From Actinoallomurus sp963799975 (lineage in GTDB: Bacteria > Actinomycetota > Actinomycetes > Streptosporangiales > Streptosporangiaceae): a DNA stretch of 64,000 nucleotides. Position numbers and translations under genes: made by a program. The stretch lies in NCBI GenBank assembly GCA_963799975.1, contig CAWCZF010000002.1:992001-1056000 (forward strand). The letters are read 5' to 3'. Positions 31,796 through 40,391 of this stretch are shown here, piece by piece. Each line of letters begins with the position of its first letter. The stretch's first letter is position 1. The notes below the pieces were generated by a model. That model saw only the letters and a program-made list of their open reading frames with translations. It was not told where the DNA came from and did no database searches.

Positions 31796-33175
31796 TTGCG
31801 TAAACGCAGGTGCCACGGGGGCGACGGCCGGGCCCGCGCCGTCATCGTCGGTGCGGGCGACGCCGGCCGTACGCTGGCCAAGGCGCTGCTGGAGACCGAG
31901 GGCGGCGGCCCGGTGCCGGTCGGGTTCATCGACGACGAGGCGGACGGCCACGTGTCCGGGCTGCCGGTCCTCGGCGGCACCGGCGACATCGCGGGCGCCA
32001 CCTGGCCGGTGCGCGCGCAGATCGTCATCGTGGCGATCCCCTCGCTGCCGCCCGTACGCATCGCGCGGCTCGTCGATCAGGTCTGCGCGGCCGGGCTGGA
32101 CGTCCGCTACCTCCCGCCCGGAGCCGGGCCGCCGCGTCCGCTGCGGCTGAACGGGCGCGACGAACTCACGGTCGCGACGACGCGCGGACGCCGGTTCGTC
32201 TCCGGCCGCCGGGTGCTGGTCACCGGGGCGTGCGGGGCGGTCGGCGCGCGGCTGTGCCGGCGGCTGCGCACCCTGCAGACCGCCTCGCTCGTCCAACTCG
32301 ACCACGACGAGGACGGCCTGGCGAAGCTGACCGCCGAGAGCGACACCGGGCGGCCCGCCGTCGTGGACATCCGGGACGCCGCGCGGGTCGACGCCCTGTT
32401 CGAGGACGTACGGCCCGAGCTGGTGCTGCACGTGGCCGGGTTCAACAACGACCCTCGCCCGCTGGAGCGGCAGCCCTCCGCGGCGGTGCGCACCAACGTG
32501 CTCGGCACCCGCAACCTCGCGCGCGCGGCCGTACGCCACGCGGTGGAGCGCTTCGTCCTCGTCTCCACCGACCAGGCCGCCGAGCCGGTCTCGGTGCTGG
32601 GCGCCACCCGCAGGCTCTCGGAGTTCGTCCTCCAGGCTGAGGCGGGCGGCCCGACCTGCTTCGCCGCCGTACGCGCCGGGAGCGTGCTGGGCTCGGGCGC
32701 GTCACCCCTCCGCGGCATCGCCGACCGGCTCGCCGCGAGCCGTCCCGTCACCGTCGCCCACCCCGACGCCGCATGCCACCTGATGAGCGCGCGCGAGGCC
32801 GCCGAACTGGTATTGGAGTCCACCGCGATGGCCGAGGACGCCGAGACGTTCGCGCTCGACACCGGGCCGCCCGTCCCGGTGCTGCCGGTCGTGGGTGCGC
32901 TGGTCGACGGGCTGCGCGTGCCGGACGTGACGATCCGGTTCACCGGCCTGGGCCCGGGCGAGCGCCTGCGGGCCCGCTCGTTCGCGGACTCGGAGGAGAG
33001 GCTGCGCACCGCCCATCCGCTGATCTACGCCACCCGCGCCGCGGTGCCGGCGCACGGGGGCAACGAGCCGCTCACCGCGCTGCTCGACGCGGCCGCACGC
33101 GGCGCCGACGACGAGGTACGGCTGCTGATGCGGCGCATGCTGCCGGAGTACCGGCCGCTGGAGGAACGCGCGTGA
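31796..33175 (+). CDS. Soluble FlaA1/CapD-like nucleotide-sugar dehydratase homologue with altered active site
   Basis: 459 residues, TTG start behind GGGCGGGG. An N-terminal Rossmann-like unit ('AVIVGAGDAGRTLAKALLE', ~15-33) is the CoA-binding-like domain of FlaA1/CapD proteins; the catalytic SDR domain begins at 'VLVTGACGAVGARLCRRL' (~140). The usual membrane helices of the long CapD/WbpM type are missing. The conserved 'STDKA--P---MGATKR' reads 'STDQAAEPVSVLGATRR', so the SDR Lys is Arg. It is coupled by a GTGA overlap to a glycosyltransferase. It may be a 4,6-dehydratase/epimerase relative with altered or no activity. Confidence 0.8.
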   Translation: MRKRRCHGGDGRARAVIVGAGDAGRTLAKALLETEGGGPVPVGFIDDEADGHVSGLPVLGGTGDIAGATWPVRAQIVIVAIPSLPPVRIARLVDQVCAAGLDVRYLPPGAGPPRPLRLNGRDELTVATTRGRRFVSGRRVLVTGACGAVGARLCRRLRTLQTASLVQLDHDEDGLAKLTAESDTGRPAVVDIRDAARVDALFEDVRPELVLHVAGFNNDPRPLERQPSAAVRTNVLGTRNLARAAVRHAVERFVLVSTDQAAEPVSVLGATRRLSEFVLQAEAGGPTCFAAVRAGSVLGSGASPLRGIADRLAASRPVTVAHPDAACHLMSAREAAELVLESTAMAEDAETFALDTGPPVPVLPVVGALVDGLRVPDVTIRFTGLGPGERLRARSFADSEERLRTAHPLIYATRAAVPAHGGNEPLTALLDAAARGADDEVRLLMRRMLPEYRPLEERA

Positions 33176-34227
33176 CCCCGCTCCGGGTCGCCCTGGTCCT
33201 CGACCGGTTCGAGGGCGGCCCGGCACGCGCCGCGCTGACCGCCGCTCTCGCGCTGGACCCGTCGGCGTACGCGCACACCGTGATCACCCGCCTGCCCGGC
33301 GGCCTCGACTCCTGGGCCGAGGAGTCGGGGGTGCCGGTCGTGCGCGTGACCGGCCTGACCGCGGCCCTCGCCGGGTACGACGTGGTCCACACGCACGAGG
33401 GGACGGCGGGCCGCCTCGCCGCCTCCGCCGCGGGCGTACGACGGGTGGTGCACACCTGGTACCGCCCGCCGTCACCGACCCCGGCCGAACGCCGCGCGGC
33501 ACGCGAGACGGACATGTTCCTCGCCGTGGGCGGCCGTACGGCCTCGCGGGCGCTGCGGCTGGGCCTGGCGTCGCCGGCCCGTATCCGCGCGATCTGGCCG
33601 GCCGTGGAGGTGCCACGCGGCACCGGCACGCGTACGCGGGCACGCCGCCTGATCGGCCTGCCCCTGGGCGCGCAGGTGGTCGGCGGCATCGGCCCGGCGC
33701 ACGGAGCGGGCCGCCCGGACGTGTTCGCCCGCGCCATCGCCCGGTCGCCGTCGAACGTCTACGGCGTCTGGGCGGACGGCGACGGCGGCCCGGTGGCACG
33801 GCTGCCGCGCCGGGTGAGCCGTCGCCTGACCGAACGCCTCGGCGGCGAGCGCCTGCTGTGGCTGGGCCACCGGCACGACGTGGCCGACCTGCTGCCGGGC
33901 TTCGACGTACTCGCGATGACGGGCCGCCACGAGGGCATCCCGTACGCCGCGGTCGAGGCCGCCGCCGCGGGCGTACCGTTGGTCGGCACGGTGGCCCCGA
34001 CGGGCCCGGACATCATCCGCGCGGGCGAAACGGGCCTGCTGACCGCCCCGGGCGACGCGGGGCAACTCGCGGACGCGATCGAGTACCTCCTGAACAACCC
34101 GGCCGAGGCCCGCCGCATGAGCCGCGCCGCCCTGGCCCGAGTCGCCGACCGCTGCGACCCGGCCACCCTGGCCACGACGCTGGACGAGGTCTACCGCGCC
34201 TCGCCACTGGATCCGGACTGCACGTAG
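33172..34227 (+). CDS. GT4-family glycosyltransferase
   Basis: 351 residues; GTG start overlaps the upstream stop (GTGA) and follows GGAGGAAC. GT-B fold: N-terminal 'LRVALVLDRFEGGPARAAL' and 'YDVVHTHEGTAGRLAA' (~62-77), C-terminal donor site 'GRHEGIPYAAVEAAAAGVPLVG' (the E-x7-E motif, ~245-266) and 'GETGLLTAPGDAGQLADAI'. The N-terminal half is compact. It probably transfers a sugar from a nucleotide donor to a surface glycan or lipid carrier; the partner gene suggests a modified sugar. Confidence 0.88.
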   Translation: MTPLRVALVLDRFEGGPARAALTAALALDPSAYAHTVITRLPGGLDSWAEESGVPVVRVTGLTAALAGYDVVHTHEGTAGRLAASAAGVRRVVHTWYRPPSPTPAERRAARETDMFLAVGGRTASRALRLGLASPARIRAIWPAVEVPRGTGTRTRARRLIGLPLGAQVVGGIGPAHGAGRPDVFARAIARSPSNVYGVWADGDGGPVARLPRRVSRRLTERLGGERLLWLGHRHDVADLLPGFDVLAMTGRHEGIPYAAVEAAAAGVPLVGTVAPTGPDIIRAGETGLLTAPGDAGQLADAIEYLLNNPAEARRMSRAALARVADRCDPATLATTLDEVYRASPLDPDCT

Positions 34228-34303
34228 GTACACCCGAACACCCTGGGAGCGCGACGTCGACAGGGAAACGGCGGTTGGGAGGCCGAGGAGCGGCTGGCCG
34301 CGG

Positions 34304-34462
34304 ATGCCCGTGCGCCTCTACGAGCAGGGCCGGAGTATCCGGCAGGTGGCCGCTCGCTTCGACTGTGGATATGGCGTCATGCGCCGCATTCTGTCCGCGC
34401 GTACCGCATTGCGGCCGCGGAGTGTGCGACACGCCGATTTGCATTACAGAGCGCTGAAATAA
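34304..34462 (+). CDS. Small helix-turn-helix protein, possibly a remnant
   Basis: 52 residues from the ATG at 34304. 'RLYEQGRSIRQVAARFDCGYGVMRRILS' matches small actinomycete HTH proteins of the 'YE-KG-SIR-LA---G-SYGFVHR-L' type; the tail (RTALRPRSVRHAD) is basic. Full-length relatives are ~65-75 residues, so the N-terminus may be cut. GAGGAG lies 13 bases upstream. The stop falls in an AT-richer stretch that then lacks genes to 34683. It could be a working regulator or a relic. Confidence 0.5.
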   Translation: MPVRLYEQGRSIRQVAARFDCGYGVMRRILSARTALRPRSVRHADLHYRALK

Positions 34463-34683
34463 CAGTTACTTTCGGTAATAACGGACGCGACCTGAAACGA
34501 CTACGTCTTCGCACCTTAGATTGCACAGAGACGCCCGAGGTTCGCGGAAAGTTGACCCTGAGTGACCACATGACCACCTCCGGCCAGCAACACTGTCTTT
34601 ACCGGCGCCTGCCTGGACTTCGGCGTCCTACAGGATGACGGTCGACAACATTGGTCCGTGTTTTCCGAAGACGGGGGTCTGCC

Positions 34684-35379
34684 ATGATGGATGGACAGTC
34701 ACGCTCTTCGCCCACGCTTTTGGAGCGTGGCGCGACCACAGAGGCGATGCGGTTGCCGGTTCCGTCGACCGGCGACCCTGACCTGTGGCGACGCAGAATC
34801 CGGCACGATATTCGCCACGAACTCGGCACCATCATCATGCTCGCGTCCGCCGTGTCCGTCGCCGACGACGTCGGTCCCGCCAGTCGCCGGCGCGTCGAGG
34901 CGTTGCTCGGCGAGACGCGCTGGCTCGACCACCTGCTGCGCCGCCTCGACGAGGACGACGAGCGGCCCGAGGACCGGCTGCCCAGTCCCGAGCGCGTACG
35001 CGTGGACGAGTTGGTCGGGGAGATCGTCGCCGGCCTGCGGCTCGCGTCCGTACGACGGGTCGGCTACGACGCGGGCCCCGCGTGGGCGCACATCGACCCG
35101 CTCGCGCTCTGGCGCGCCGTACGCAACATCCTCGACAACGCCTGCCGGATCTCACGTGAACGCGTCGACGTCAGCGTGGAGACCGCGGACGGCTGGACCG
35201 TCGTCCAGGTCGACGACGACGGTCCCGGCTTCGGCGCCGGCGCGGCGGGACTCGCCTCACTCGGGCTCGGCATCGTGCACGACCTGGTCACCGGCTACGG
35301 CGGCGGGCTGGAGATACGCCGGGGCGAGCTCGGCGGCGCGCGGGTGCGGATCCTGCTGCCGTCGGCGGCGCGTCCGTGA
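34684..35379 (+). CDS. Soluble sensor histidine kinase
   Basis: 231 residues from the ATG at 34684 (GGGGGTCT before it). There is no transmembrane helix and no recognisable input domain beyond ~38 N-terminal residues. The H-box is 'RRRIRHDIRHELGTIIML' (His41 or His45), followed by a short dimerisation helix pair, then an HATPase with N-box 'VRNILDNACRI' (~150), G1 'VDDDGPGFG' (~180) and G2 'LGLGIVHDLV'. It is coupled by GTGA to its response regulator, so a complete cytosolic two-component pair is present. The signal is probably intracellular or delivered by a partner. Confidence 0.85.
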   Translation: MMDGQSRSSPTLLERGATTEAMRLPVPSTGDPDLWRRRIRHDIRHELGTIIMLASAVSVADDVGPASRRRVEALLGETRWLDHLLRRLDEDDERPEDRLPSPERVRVDELVGEIVAGLRLASVRRVGYDAGPAWAHIDPLALWRAVRNILDNACRISRERVDVSVETADGWTVVQVDDDGPGFGAGAAGLASLGLGIVHDLVTGYGGGLEIRRGELGGARVRILLPSAARP

Positions 35380-36026
35380 AGGTCGTCGTCTGCGACGACC
35401 ACGCGGTGTTCGCGGACTCACTCGCCCTGGTGCTGGACGAGTCGGGTCACGACGTGGTCGGCGTGGTGTACTCCCCCGAAGCGGCGTTGCGGCTGCTCAG
35501 GTCGGCGCCCGCCGACGTGTGCCTGATCGACTTACAGTTCCCGGCCGGGTCGGCGCTGGACCACCTGCCCGAGCTCGTACGCGCCGCGCCGCAGACGCGG
35601 TTCGTGGTGCTGTCGGGTTCGATCGACGCCGACCTGCTCGACACCGCGCTCGCCGCGGGGGTACGCGGCTTCGCGCACAAGGGCCAGCAGGCCGGTGAGA
35701 TCGTCGCCATGCTGGCCCGCGTGCACGCGGGTGACGTCGTCGTCGATCCGGCCACCGGCTCGCGGATGCCGCCGCGGCCGCGGAGCGAGGCGCAGCGGCT
35801 CGCGCACTACCTCACGCCGCGCGAACGCGAGGTGCTAGTCCGGCTCGTACGCGGCGAGAACACCGTGACCCTCGCGCGCACCATGAAGATCACCCGCAGC
35901 ACCGCCCGCAGTCACGTGCAGAGCGTGCTGACCAAGCTCGGCGTGCACTCCCAGCGGGAGGCCGTGATCGCCGCCGCCCGCCACGGGCTCGTCAGCGTCA
36001 ACACCGGCGAATGGCTGCTCGGCTAG
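35376..36026 (+). CDS. NarL/LuxR-type response regulator partner of the soluble kinase
   Basis: 216 residues, GTG start within the kinase stop (GTGA). Receiver: 'VVVCDDHAVFADSLALVL', phospho-Asp in 'VCLIDLQFPAG' (~51), Ser/Thr in 'VVLSGSID' and Lys in 'GFAHKGQQ' (~101). LuxR HTH at ~145-205: 'LTPREREVLVRLVRGENTVTLARTM' and 'ITRSTARSHVQSVLTKL'. Translation coupling fixes the pairing with the upstream kinase. It may act on the surface-glycan genes just before it. Confidence 0.92.
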   Translation: MKVVVCDDHAVFADSLALVLDESGHDVVGVVYSPEAALRLLRSAPADVCLIDLQFPAGSALDHLPELVRAAPQTRFVVLSGSIDADLLDTALAAGVRGFAHKGQQAGEIVAMLARVHAGDVVVDPATGSRMPPRPRSEAQRLAHYLTPREREVLVRLVRGENTVTLARTMKITRSTARSHVQSVLTKLGVHSQREAVIAAARHGLVSVNTGEWLLG

Positions 36027-36185
36027 GGCACCGACGCATTCGCCACGCTATGAGGTGATGCTTACCGGCGCGTGCACATTCGTGCGCGATGGGTGCGATG
36101 TACGATCAGTAAAGCTCACGGGCGGCAGCTGGTCTAACCGCTGACCTGCACCCTGCCCCCACGATCGAGCATGGGGAGGCGTGGG

Positions 36186-36236
36186 GTGAACACGCGGAGC
36201 ACACGTAGGCGTTCTGTCCCGCCGGGCCTCCGATGA
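36186..36236 (+). CDS. 16-codon leader ORF coupled to the DeoR-type gene
   Basis: A GTG at 36186 lies 6 bases behind a perfect GGGGAGG (36173-36179) and opens a 16-codon frame, 'MNTRSTRRRSVPPGLR', whose TGA (36234-36236) overlaps the ATG of the DeoR-type gene (36233). The DeoR-type gene has no ribosome site of its own, so it seems to depend on ribosomes ending the leader. The peptide is Arg-rich with rare AGG, ACA and CGT codons. Translational coupling, possibly with regulation, is the inference. Confidence 0.55.
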   Translation: MNTRSTRRRSVPPGLR

Positions 36237-37009
36237 GCCGGTACGAGCGGTGGAACACCCTGCTCTCCCTGCTGGCGAGCCGCGGACGGCTCAGTGTCGA
36301 GGAGGCGGCGGCCGAGCTGAAGGTGTCCGCCGCGACCATCCGCCGTGACTTCGACCAGCTCGCGCAGCAGCAGATGCTGACCCGCACCCGCGGCGGTGCC
36401 GTCGCCCACACCGTGACGTACGACCTTCCGCTCCGGTACAAGAGCGCGCGGCGTGCCTCGGAGAAGCAGCGCATCGCGGCGGTCGCCGCCGACCTGGTCC
36501 AGCCGGGTGCGGTCGTCGGCGTCAACGGCGGCACGACCACCACCGAGGTCGCCCGCGCCCTGGCCACCCGCGCCGACCTGCACACCGAGTCCAGCGCGCC
36601 CGCGGTGACCGTCGTGACGAACGCGCTCAACATCGCCGGTGAGCTCGTCGTACGCCCGCACATCAAGATCGTGCTGACCGGCGGCGTCGCGCTGCCGCAG
36701 TCGTATGAGCTGGTCGGCCCGCTCGCGAACGGCGTGTTCGACCAGGTCACCCTCGACCTGGCCTTTCTCGGCGTGAGCGGGCTCGACGTCGACCGCGGCG
36801 CGACCTGCGCCAACGAGGACGAGGCGAGCATCAACCGGCAGATGGCGATCCGCGCCGAACGCATCGTCGTGGTCGCCGACGGTTCCAAGCTCGGCGCGCG
36901 CGCGTTCGCCAAGATCTGCGGGATCGGCGAGGTCGACATCCTGGTCACCGACGCGGACGCCGACGCGGCCGCGTACGAGGAGGCGGGGATCAAGGTGCTG
37001 CGCGCCTGA
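36233..37009 (+). CDS. DeoR/GlpR-family transcriptional regulator
   Basis: 258 residues. The N-terminal winged HTH is 'RWNTLLSLLASRGRLSVEEAAAELKVSAATIRRDFDQLAQ' in segments (~6-46), then 'LTRTRGGAV' typical of the DeoR wing. The sugar-phosphate-binding domain (~75-235) has 'VGVNGGTTTTEVARAL', 'VVTNALNIAGEL', 'LTGGVALPQSYELVGP' and 'VVADGSKLG'. 'FLGVSGLDVDRGATCANEDEASINR' is close to AgaR-type repressors of amino-sugar use. Effector likely a sugar phosphate. Convergent with the lipoprotein gene. Confidence 0.9.
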   Translation: MSRYERWNTLLSLLASRGRLSVEEAAAELKVSAATIRRDFDQLAQQQMLTRTRGGAVAHTVTYDLPLRYKSARRASEKQRIAAVAADLVQPGAVVGVNGGTTTTEVARALATRADLHTESSAPAVTVVTNALNIAGELVVRPHIKIVLTGGVALPQSYELVGPLANGVFDQVTLDLAFLGVSGLDVDRGATCANEDEASINRQMAIRAERIVVVADGSKLGARAFAKICGIGEVDILVTDADADAAAYEEAGIKVLRA

Positions 37010-37023
37010 CCGGCAGCACCGGG

Positions 37024-38688
37024 TCAGCGGGTCCGCAGGTGCTTGGCGACCGCCGAGGCCAGCGCCTGCGCCTCAAGGCCGGTCTGGCCGATCCGCAGGA
37101 CGTACCGGCCCGCGCGGAACCACAGCACCGCCGGCGAGACGAAGGCGTACGCCTCGTCCGCGCCGTCCACCTGTACGGGCTGCGCGGGCTCCTCGACCGT
37201 CAGCAGGCGGTGCGCGTCGTCGGGCGTGGGCGCGACCCACACGACGTCGAGGCGCGCGTCGCCCGCGAGCCGATAGTCGCACGAGAGCTTGTGCAGCGTG
37301 ACCGCGCCGACGGTCACCGTGCCGGCCTCGGGCGAGGCCGGCGCGGCCGACTTGTATCCCGGCGCGACCGCGCAGGCGTCCGGCCAGTCCGACGCGCGCA
37401 CTCCCCCGAGCTCACCCGGCAGCCCCGGCCGCGCCGTTGCGTACGCGGTGGTGCGGAACGCCCCGGCGGCGAGATGACCGGCGTAGAGACGGCCGCCCGC
37501 CACCGCGATCCACGAGACGCCGCGTCGCCCGGCGTCCCCTGAGTCCGCGGCCAGCGCGAACGGCGCCGGCCCGGTGCGTACGGTCCCGGCGGCCGGGTCG
37601 ATGACGTCGAGCGCGGCGGGCAGCAGCCGTACGCCGGCCGGGTCGCGGCTCTCGCCGAGTTCCCCGCGCACGCCGTACACCTGCCCGGCGGCGACCGTGA
37701 GCGCCTCGTAGGCCGTGGTGAGCGGACGGGAGAGGACCTGACGGCTCAGCAGGTCGACCGTCAGCGCCTCGCGTGCGCCCGTCACGACGGCATGGTCGCC
37801 GGCCACCGCGAACCGGCAGGGCTCCTCGCACCGGCGTACGTGACGCGCGTCGGTCACCGCGTGCCCGTCCGCGGCCAGGACCACGAGCCCGCGCGCGTCG
37901 TCGATCAGCGTGATCCCCTGGCGTACGCGGGTGATGCCCTGCTGCTGTACGTCGCGGGCCCACCGGACGGCGCCGGTGGCCGGGTCGAGGGCCAGCAGGC
38001 GCGTACGGCCGCCGCAGTTCTCCTTGACCGCGAACAGGCTGCCGTCGGTGTCCTCGGCGCCGAGTTGGCCGACGATCGGCGTCGTGCAGCCGCGCTCGGC
38101 GACCTGCCGAGTCCAGCGGAGACGGCCCGTACGTGCGTCGAGGCCACGGATCCCGCCGCCGGTGACCGGCATCAGCGGGAGCATGCCCTGCCCGGCAGCC
38201 GCGCCGAGGGAGTCGCCGCCCGGAAGCCGGTAGCCGGGCGCGGGGATGCTCCATTCCACCCGGCCGGTCGCCGCGTCCAGGCCCGTCCAGCGGGACGTAC
38301 GCCGGTCCATGTTCTCGTCGTCGGTCATGATCACGAGCGATCCGGAGGTCACGGCGTAGGCGGTCACCCGGCGGCCGCGCTCGCGGTAGTGCCAGCGCGC
38401 CCGGCCGGTGCCCGCGTCATGGGCGTCGACGCCCTGGGCGGTGGCGGTGACGAACTGACCGGCCACGAGCCGGGGCGTCGACGACACGGCCCCGGCCGGC
38501 GAAGGCGTGTCGACGTGCCAGGACTCGGCGAGCGTCCCGGGCGCCGGCCCGGCGTCGGTGAGCGCGGGCGCGGCGGAGTGCGCGGTGGAATGGTCGAGCC
38601 GGATCCGGGGCACGGCCCCGGCCCGGCCGCTGCCGCAGGCGGCCGCGCCGAACGCGGTGAGGGCGATCAGGAGGAACCGAATCCGCAC
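37024..38688 (-). CDS. PQQ-like beta-propeller lipoprotein
   Basis: 554 residues from the GTG at 38688, which has GGGGG before it and gives a clean lipoprotein signal 'RFLLIALTAFGAAAC'. Repeats of 'GLDAATGRVEWSIPAP', 'GLDARTGRLRWTRQV' and 'ALDPATGAVRWARDV' mark a propeller with PQQ/BamB-like blades, but without the catalytic residues of quinoprotein dehydrogenases. The last ~130 residues are a separate domain with two Cys ('WPDACAVAP', 'LSCDYRLAG'). It is anchored outside the membrane; probably a scaffold or sensor. Role unknown. Confidence 0.82.
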   Translation of the reverse strand: MRIRFLLIALTAFGAAACGSGRAGAVPRIRLDHSTAHSAAPALTDAGPAPGTLAESWHVDTPSPAGAVSSTPRLVAGQFVTATAQGVDAHDAGTGRARWHYRERGRRVTAYAVTSGSLVIMTDDENMDRRTSRWTGLDAATGRVEWSIPAPGYRLPGGDSLGAAAGQGMLPLMPVTGGGIRGLDARTGRLRWTRQVAERGCTTPIVGQLGAEDTDGSLFAVKENCGGRTRLLALDPATGAVRWARDVQQQGITRVRQGITLIDDARGLVVLAADGHAVTDARHVRRCEEPCRFAVAGDHAVVTGAREALTVDLLSRQVLSRPLTTAYEALTVAAGQVYGVRGELGESRDPAGVRLLPAALDVIDPAAGTVRTGPAPFALAADSGDAGRRGVSWIAVAGGRLYAGHLAAGAFRTTAYATARPGLPGELGGVRASDWPDACAVAPGYKSAAPASPEAGTVTVGAVTLHKLSCDYRLAGDARLDVVWVAPTPDDAHRLLTVEEPAQPVQVDGADEAYAFVSPAVLWFRAGRYVLRIGQTGLEAQALASAVAKHLRTR

Positions 38689-39012
38689 TGGGACCCCCGT
38701 CGTCGCAACTGGTCCGGTATGGAGCGTTACAGCGAGACTAGTCACAAGATAACGGTCACGTCACGGCATTTTCCCTCTCGGCCGCCCTCGTTACGCCGAG
38801 AAGCCGGGGCGGTCATCGACCGGGCGGACGCGTGTCCTCTTCGACCGAAATGAGGGCCCTCCGAAGACAGGTCCCGAGATTCGCGAGCGTGAGCCTGCCG
38901 GCCTTGATCGCCTCCAGCACGATCCGGTCACGGACGCGGACGCCGAGTCGAACGTCCGGTTCCGCCAGAACTCCATTAAGGGAGTTCACCACCCCGCCTC
39001 GACTCCCAGGGA
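38689..39012. other. Intergenic region without clear gene
   Basis: Between the lipoprotein gene and the operator region of the secreted protein I see the lipoprotein promoter side (AT-rich 38735-38760) and no convincing gene. A - strand frame covering 38813-39151 has low support (see rejected items). Confidence 0.4.
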
Positions 39013-39033
39013 TATTGACACTCAAAGTCAATA
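39013..39033. promoter_or_regulatory. Palindrome TATTGAC-N7-GTCAATA
   Basis: Perfect 7-bp arms (39013-39019 and 39027-39033) in an AT-rich pocket about 110 bp before the secreted-protein gene. A further TTGTCAA half-site lies at 39046-39052. The left arm contains TTGACA. Likely operator/promoter for the gene at 39140. Confidence 0.5.
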
Positions 39034-39139
39034 AATTGGCGTGCATTGTCAACGGCATCAGTGTAGGAGTCGGCGATCCTGACATAAGCCGGGAGGGATC
39101 CACTTGGGATCCACACCCCCCGAACAAAGGGAGTACACG

Positions 39140-39643
39140 ATGATCGACCACAAGGCCGGACTCTCGCAGCGGAGGCTTCGGGTCGGCGCGATCACGGCCA
39201 CGATGATTCAGACCTGGAACATACGGAAGACTCTGTCAACGCTCATGGCCGCCGGCGCAGGACTTGGGGTCGTTGCGCTGTCGCCGACCACGGCCAGCGC
39301 ATTTCCAGTCCCGCCGAGCTGCGGCTGCGTGCGCGAGGCCGACACCGCGGGCGCCAGTTCGTACCTGGTCGCGAAAGGCAACGGCGTGCTCGAGCTCGAT
39401 GTCTGTGACACCGCGGGGGACGGACATCATGCCGAGGGCCACATGTACGTCTCGACGAACGGCGGGTCGTCCTACGCCAAATACAGTGGATCCGAGGAAG
39501 AGGGGCACGGCAACTGCCTCGCCGTCAGCACGTCGAAGTACTCCGGCGAGAGCGTCAAGGCGTACGTGACCGCGTACAACATGGAAGGTGACAACGTCAT
39601 CAACGGGCCCGCCACATCCAGCAAATGGACCGGCACCGCCTGA
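39140..39643 (+). CDS. Secreted Cys-containing protein of unknown function
   Basis: 167 residues from the ATG at 39140 with AAAGGGAG 6 bases upstream. A long N-terminal region (~22 residues) precedes a signal peptide whose hydrophobic core is 'LSTLMAAGAGLGVVAL', cut near 'TASA-FP'; an internal Met at residue 22 (39203) would give a normal-length signal. The mature part has four Cys ('SCGCVRE', 'DVCDTAGDGHH', 'HGNCLAVS'), likely two disulfides, and beta-rich Ser/Gly/Tyr repeats. It is acidic and small. I recognise no family. Palindromic operators lie upstream. Confidence 0.65.
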   Translation: MIDHKAGLSQRRLRVGAITATMIQTWNIRKTLSTLMAAGAGLGVVALSPTTASAFPVPPSCGCVREADTAGASSYLVAKGNGVLELDVCDTAGDGHHAEGHMYVSTNGGSSYAKYSGSEEEGHGNCLAVSTSKYSGESVKAYVTAYNMEGDNVINGPATSSKWTGTA

Positions 39644-39885
39644 GTCGCCGCTTTCGCGGCATCTGGCGGCGATTGCGCTGAAACGGGACCAACAAGCTTG
39701 CCCGTCGCGCATTCAATGCGGCGGGCAGGGCCGGGTTCGTGCTCGCGGTACGTGCTGGGTGTCGCCCCTGGGCATCCCGATCGGCACCCTATTGATCATC
39801 GGGGCGGGATCACGGGGGTGCCTTCGGGGGAAGATGGGGCGGAAACGGCACGGAACCCGTTGCACCCGCGACGTACGATGCGCCC

Positions 39886-40368
39886 ATGGATTCGACGCGC
39901 GGACTGGTGACGGTGTCCCGGCGGATCGAGGCCCCGGCCGAGGTCGTCTTCGCGATCCTGGCCGACCCGAAGAAGCACCTCGACCTGGACGGTTCCGGCA
40001 TGCTGCGAGGCGCGGTCACCGAGACGCCCGTCTCGGCCGTCGGCGACGTCTTCGCGATGCGGATGTACTACGAGCGGCACGGCGACTACGAGATGGACAA
40101 CCACGTCGTCGAGTTCGAGCCCGGCCGCCGCATCGGCTGGGAGCCGCGCCCGGGCAACGGACACCCGGACGCCCGCTCGGCCGGCGGCCGGTGGGGACAG
40201 CGGTGGAGCTACGACCTGCGGCCCGACGGCACGGACGCGACCGTCGTGACCGAGATCTATGACTGTTCGCGCGTGCCGGACCGGCAGCGCGAGGGCATGA
40301 AGGACGGCCGCATCTGGATCGAGGCCATGACCAGGACGCTGGAGCGCCTCGACGCCCTCTGCGTCTAG
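39886..40368 (+). CDS. SRPBCC-family (START-like) protein
   Basis: 160 residues. 'TVSRRIEAPAEVVFAILADPKKHLDLDGSG' at the N-terminus, the central 'GDVFAMRMYY' strand, 'NHVVEFEPGRRIGWEPRP' and the final helix 'IWIEAMTRTLERLDALC' are the outline of the polyketide cyclase/SRPBCC helix-grip fold. The family binds hydrophobic ligands and includes cyclases and stress proteins; no catalytic residue can be named. It is monocistronic and stands near an ArsR-type gene that ends 24 bp downstream on the other strand. Confidence 0.85.
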   Translation: MDSTRGLVTVSRRIEAPAEVVFAILADPKKHLDLDGSGMLRGAVTETPVSAVGDVFAMRMYYERHGDYEMDNHVVEFEPGRRIGWEPRPGNGHPDARSAGGRWGQRWSYDLRPDGTDATVVTEIYDCSRVPDRQREGMKDGRIWIEAMTRTLERLDALCV

Positions 40369-40391
40369 AACCGGGCGTCCCTCGTGGCCGG

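Noticed and set aside
38813..39151. A 112-codon frame on the - strand
   Set aside because: It covers the palindromic operator and the promoter region of the secreted-protein gene, has no ribosome site and resembles no family.
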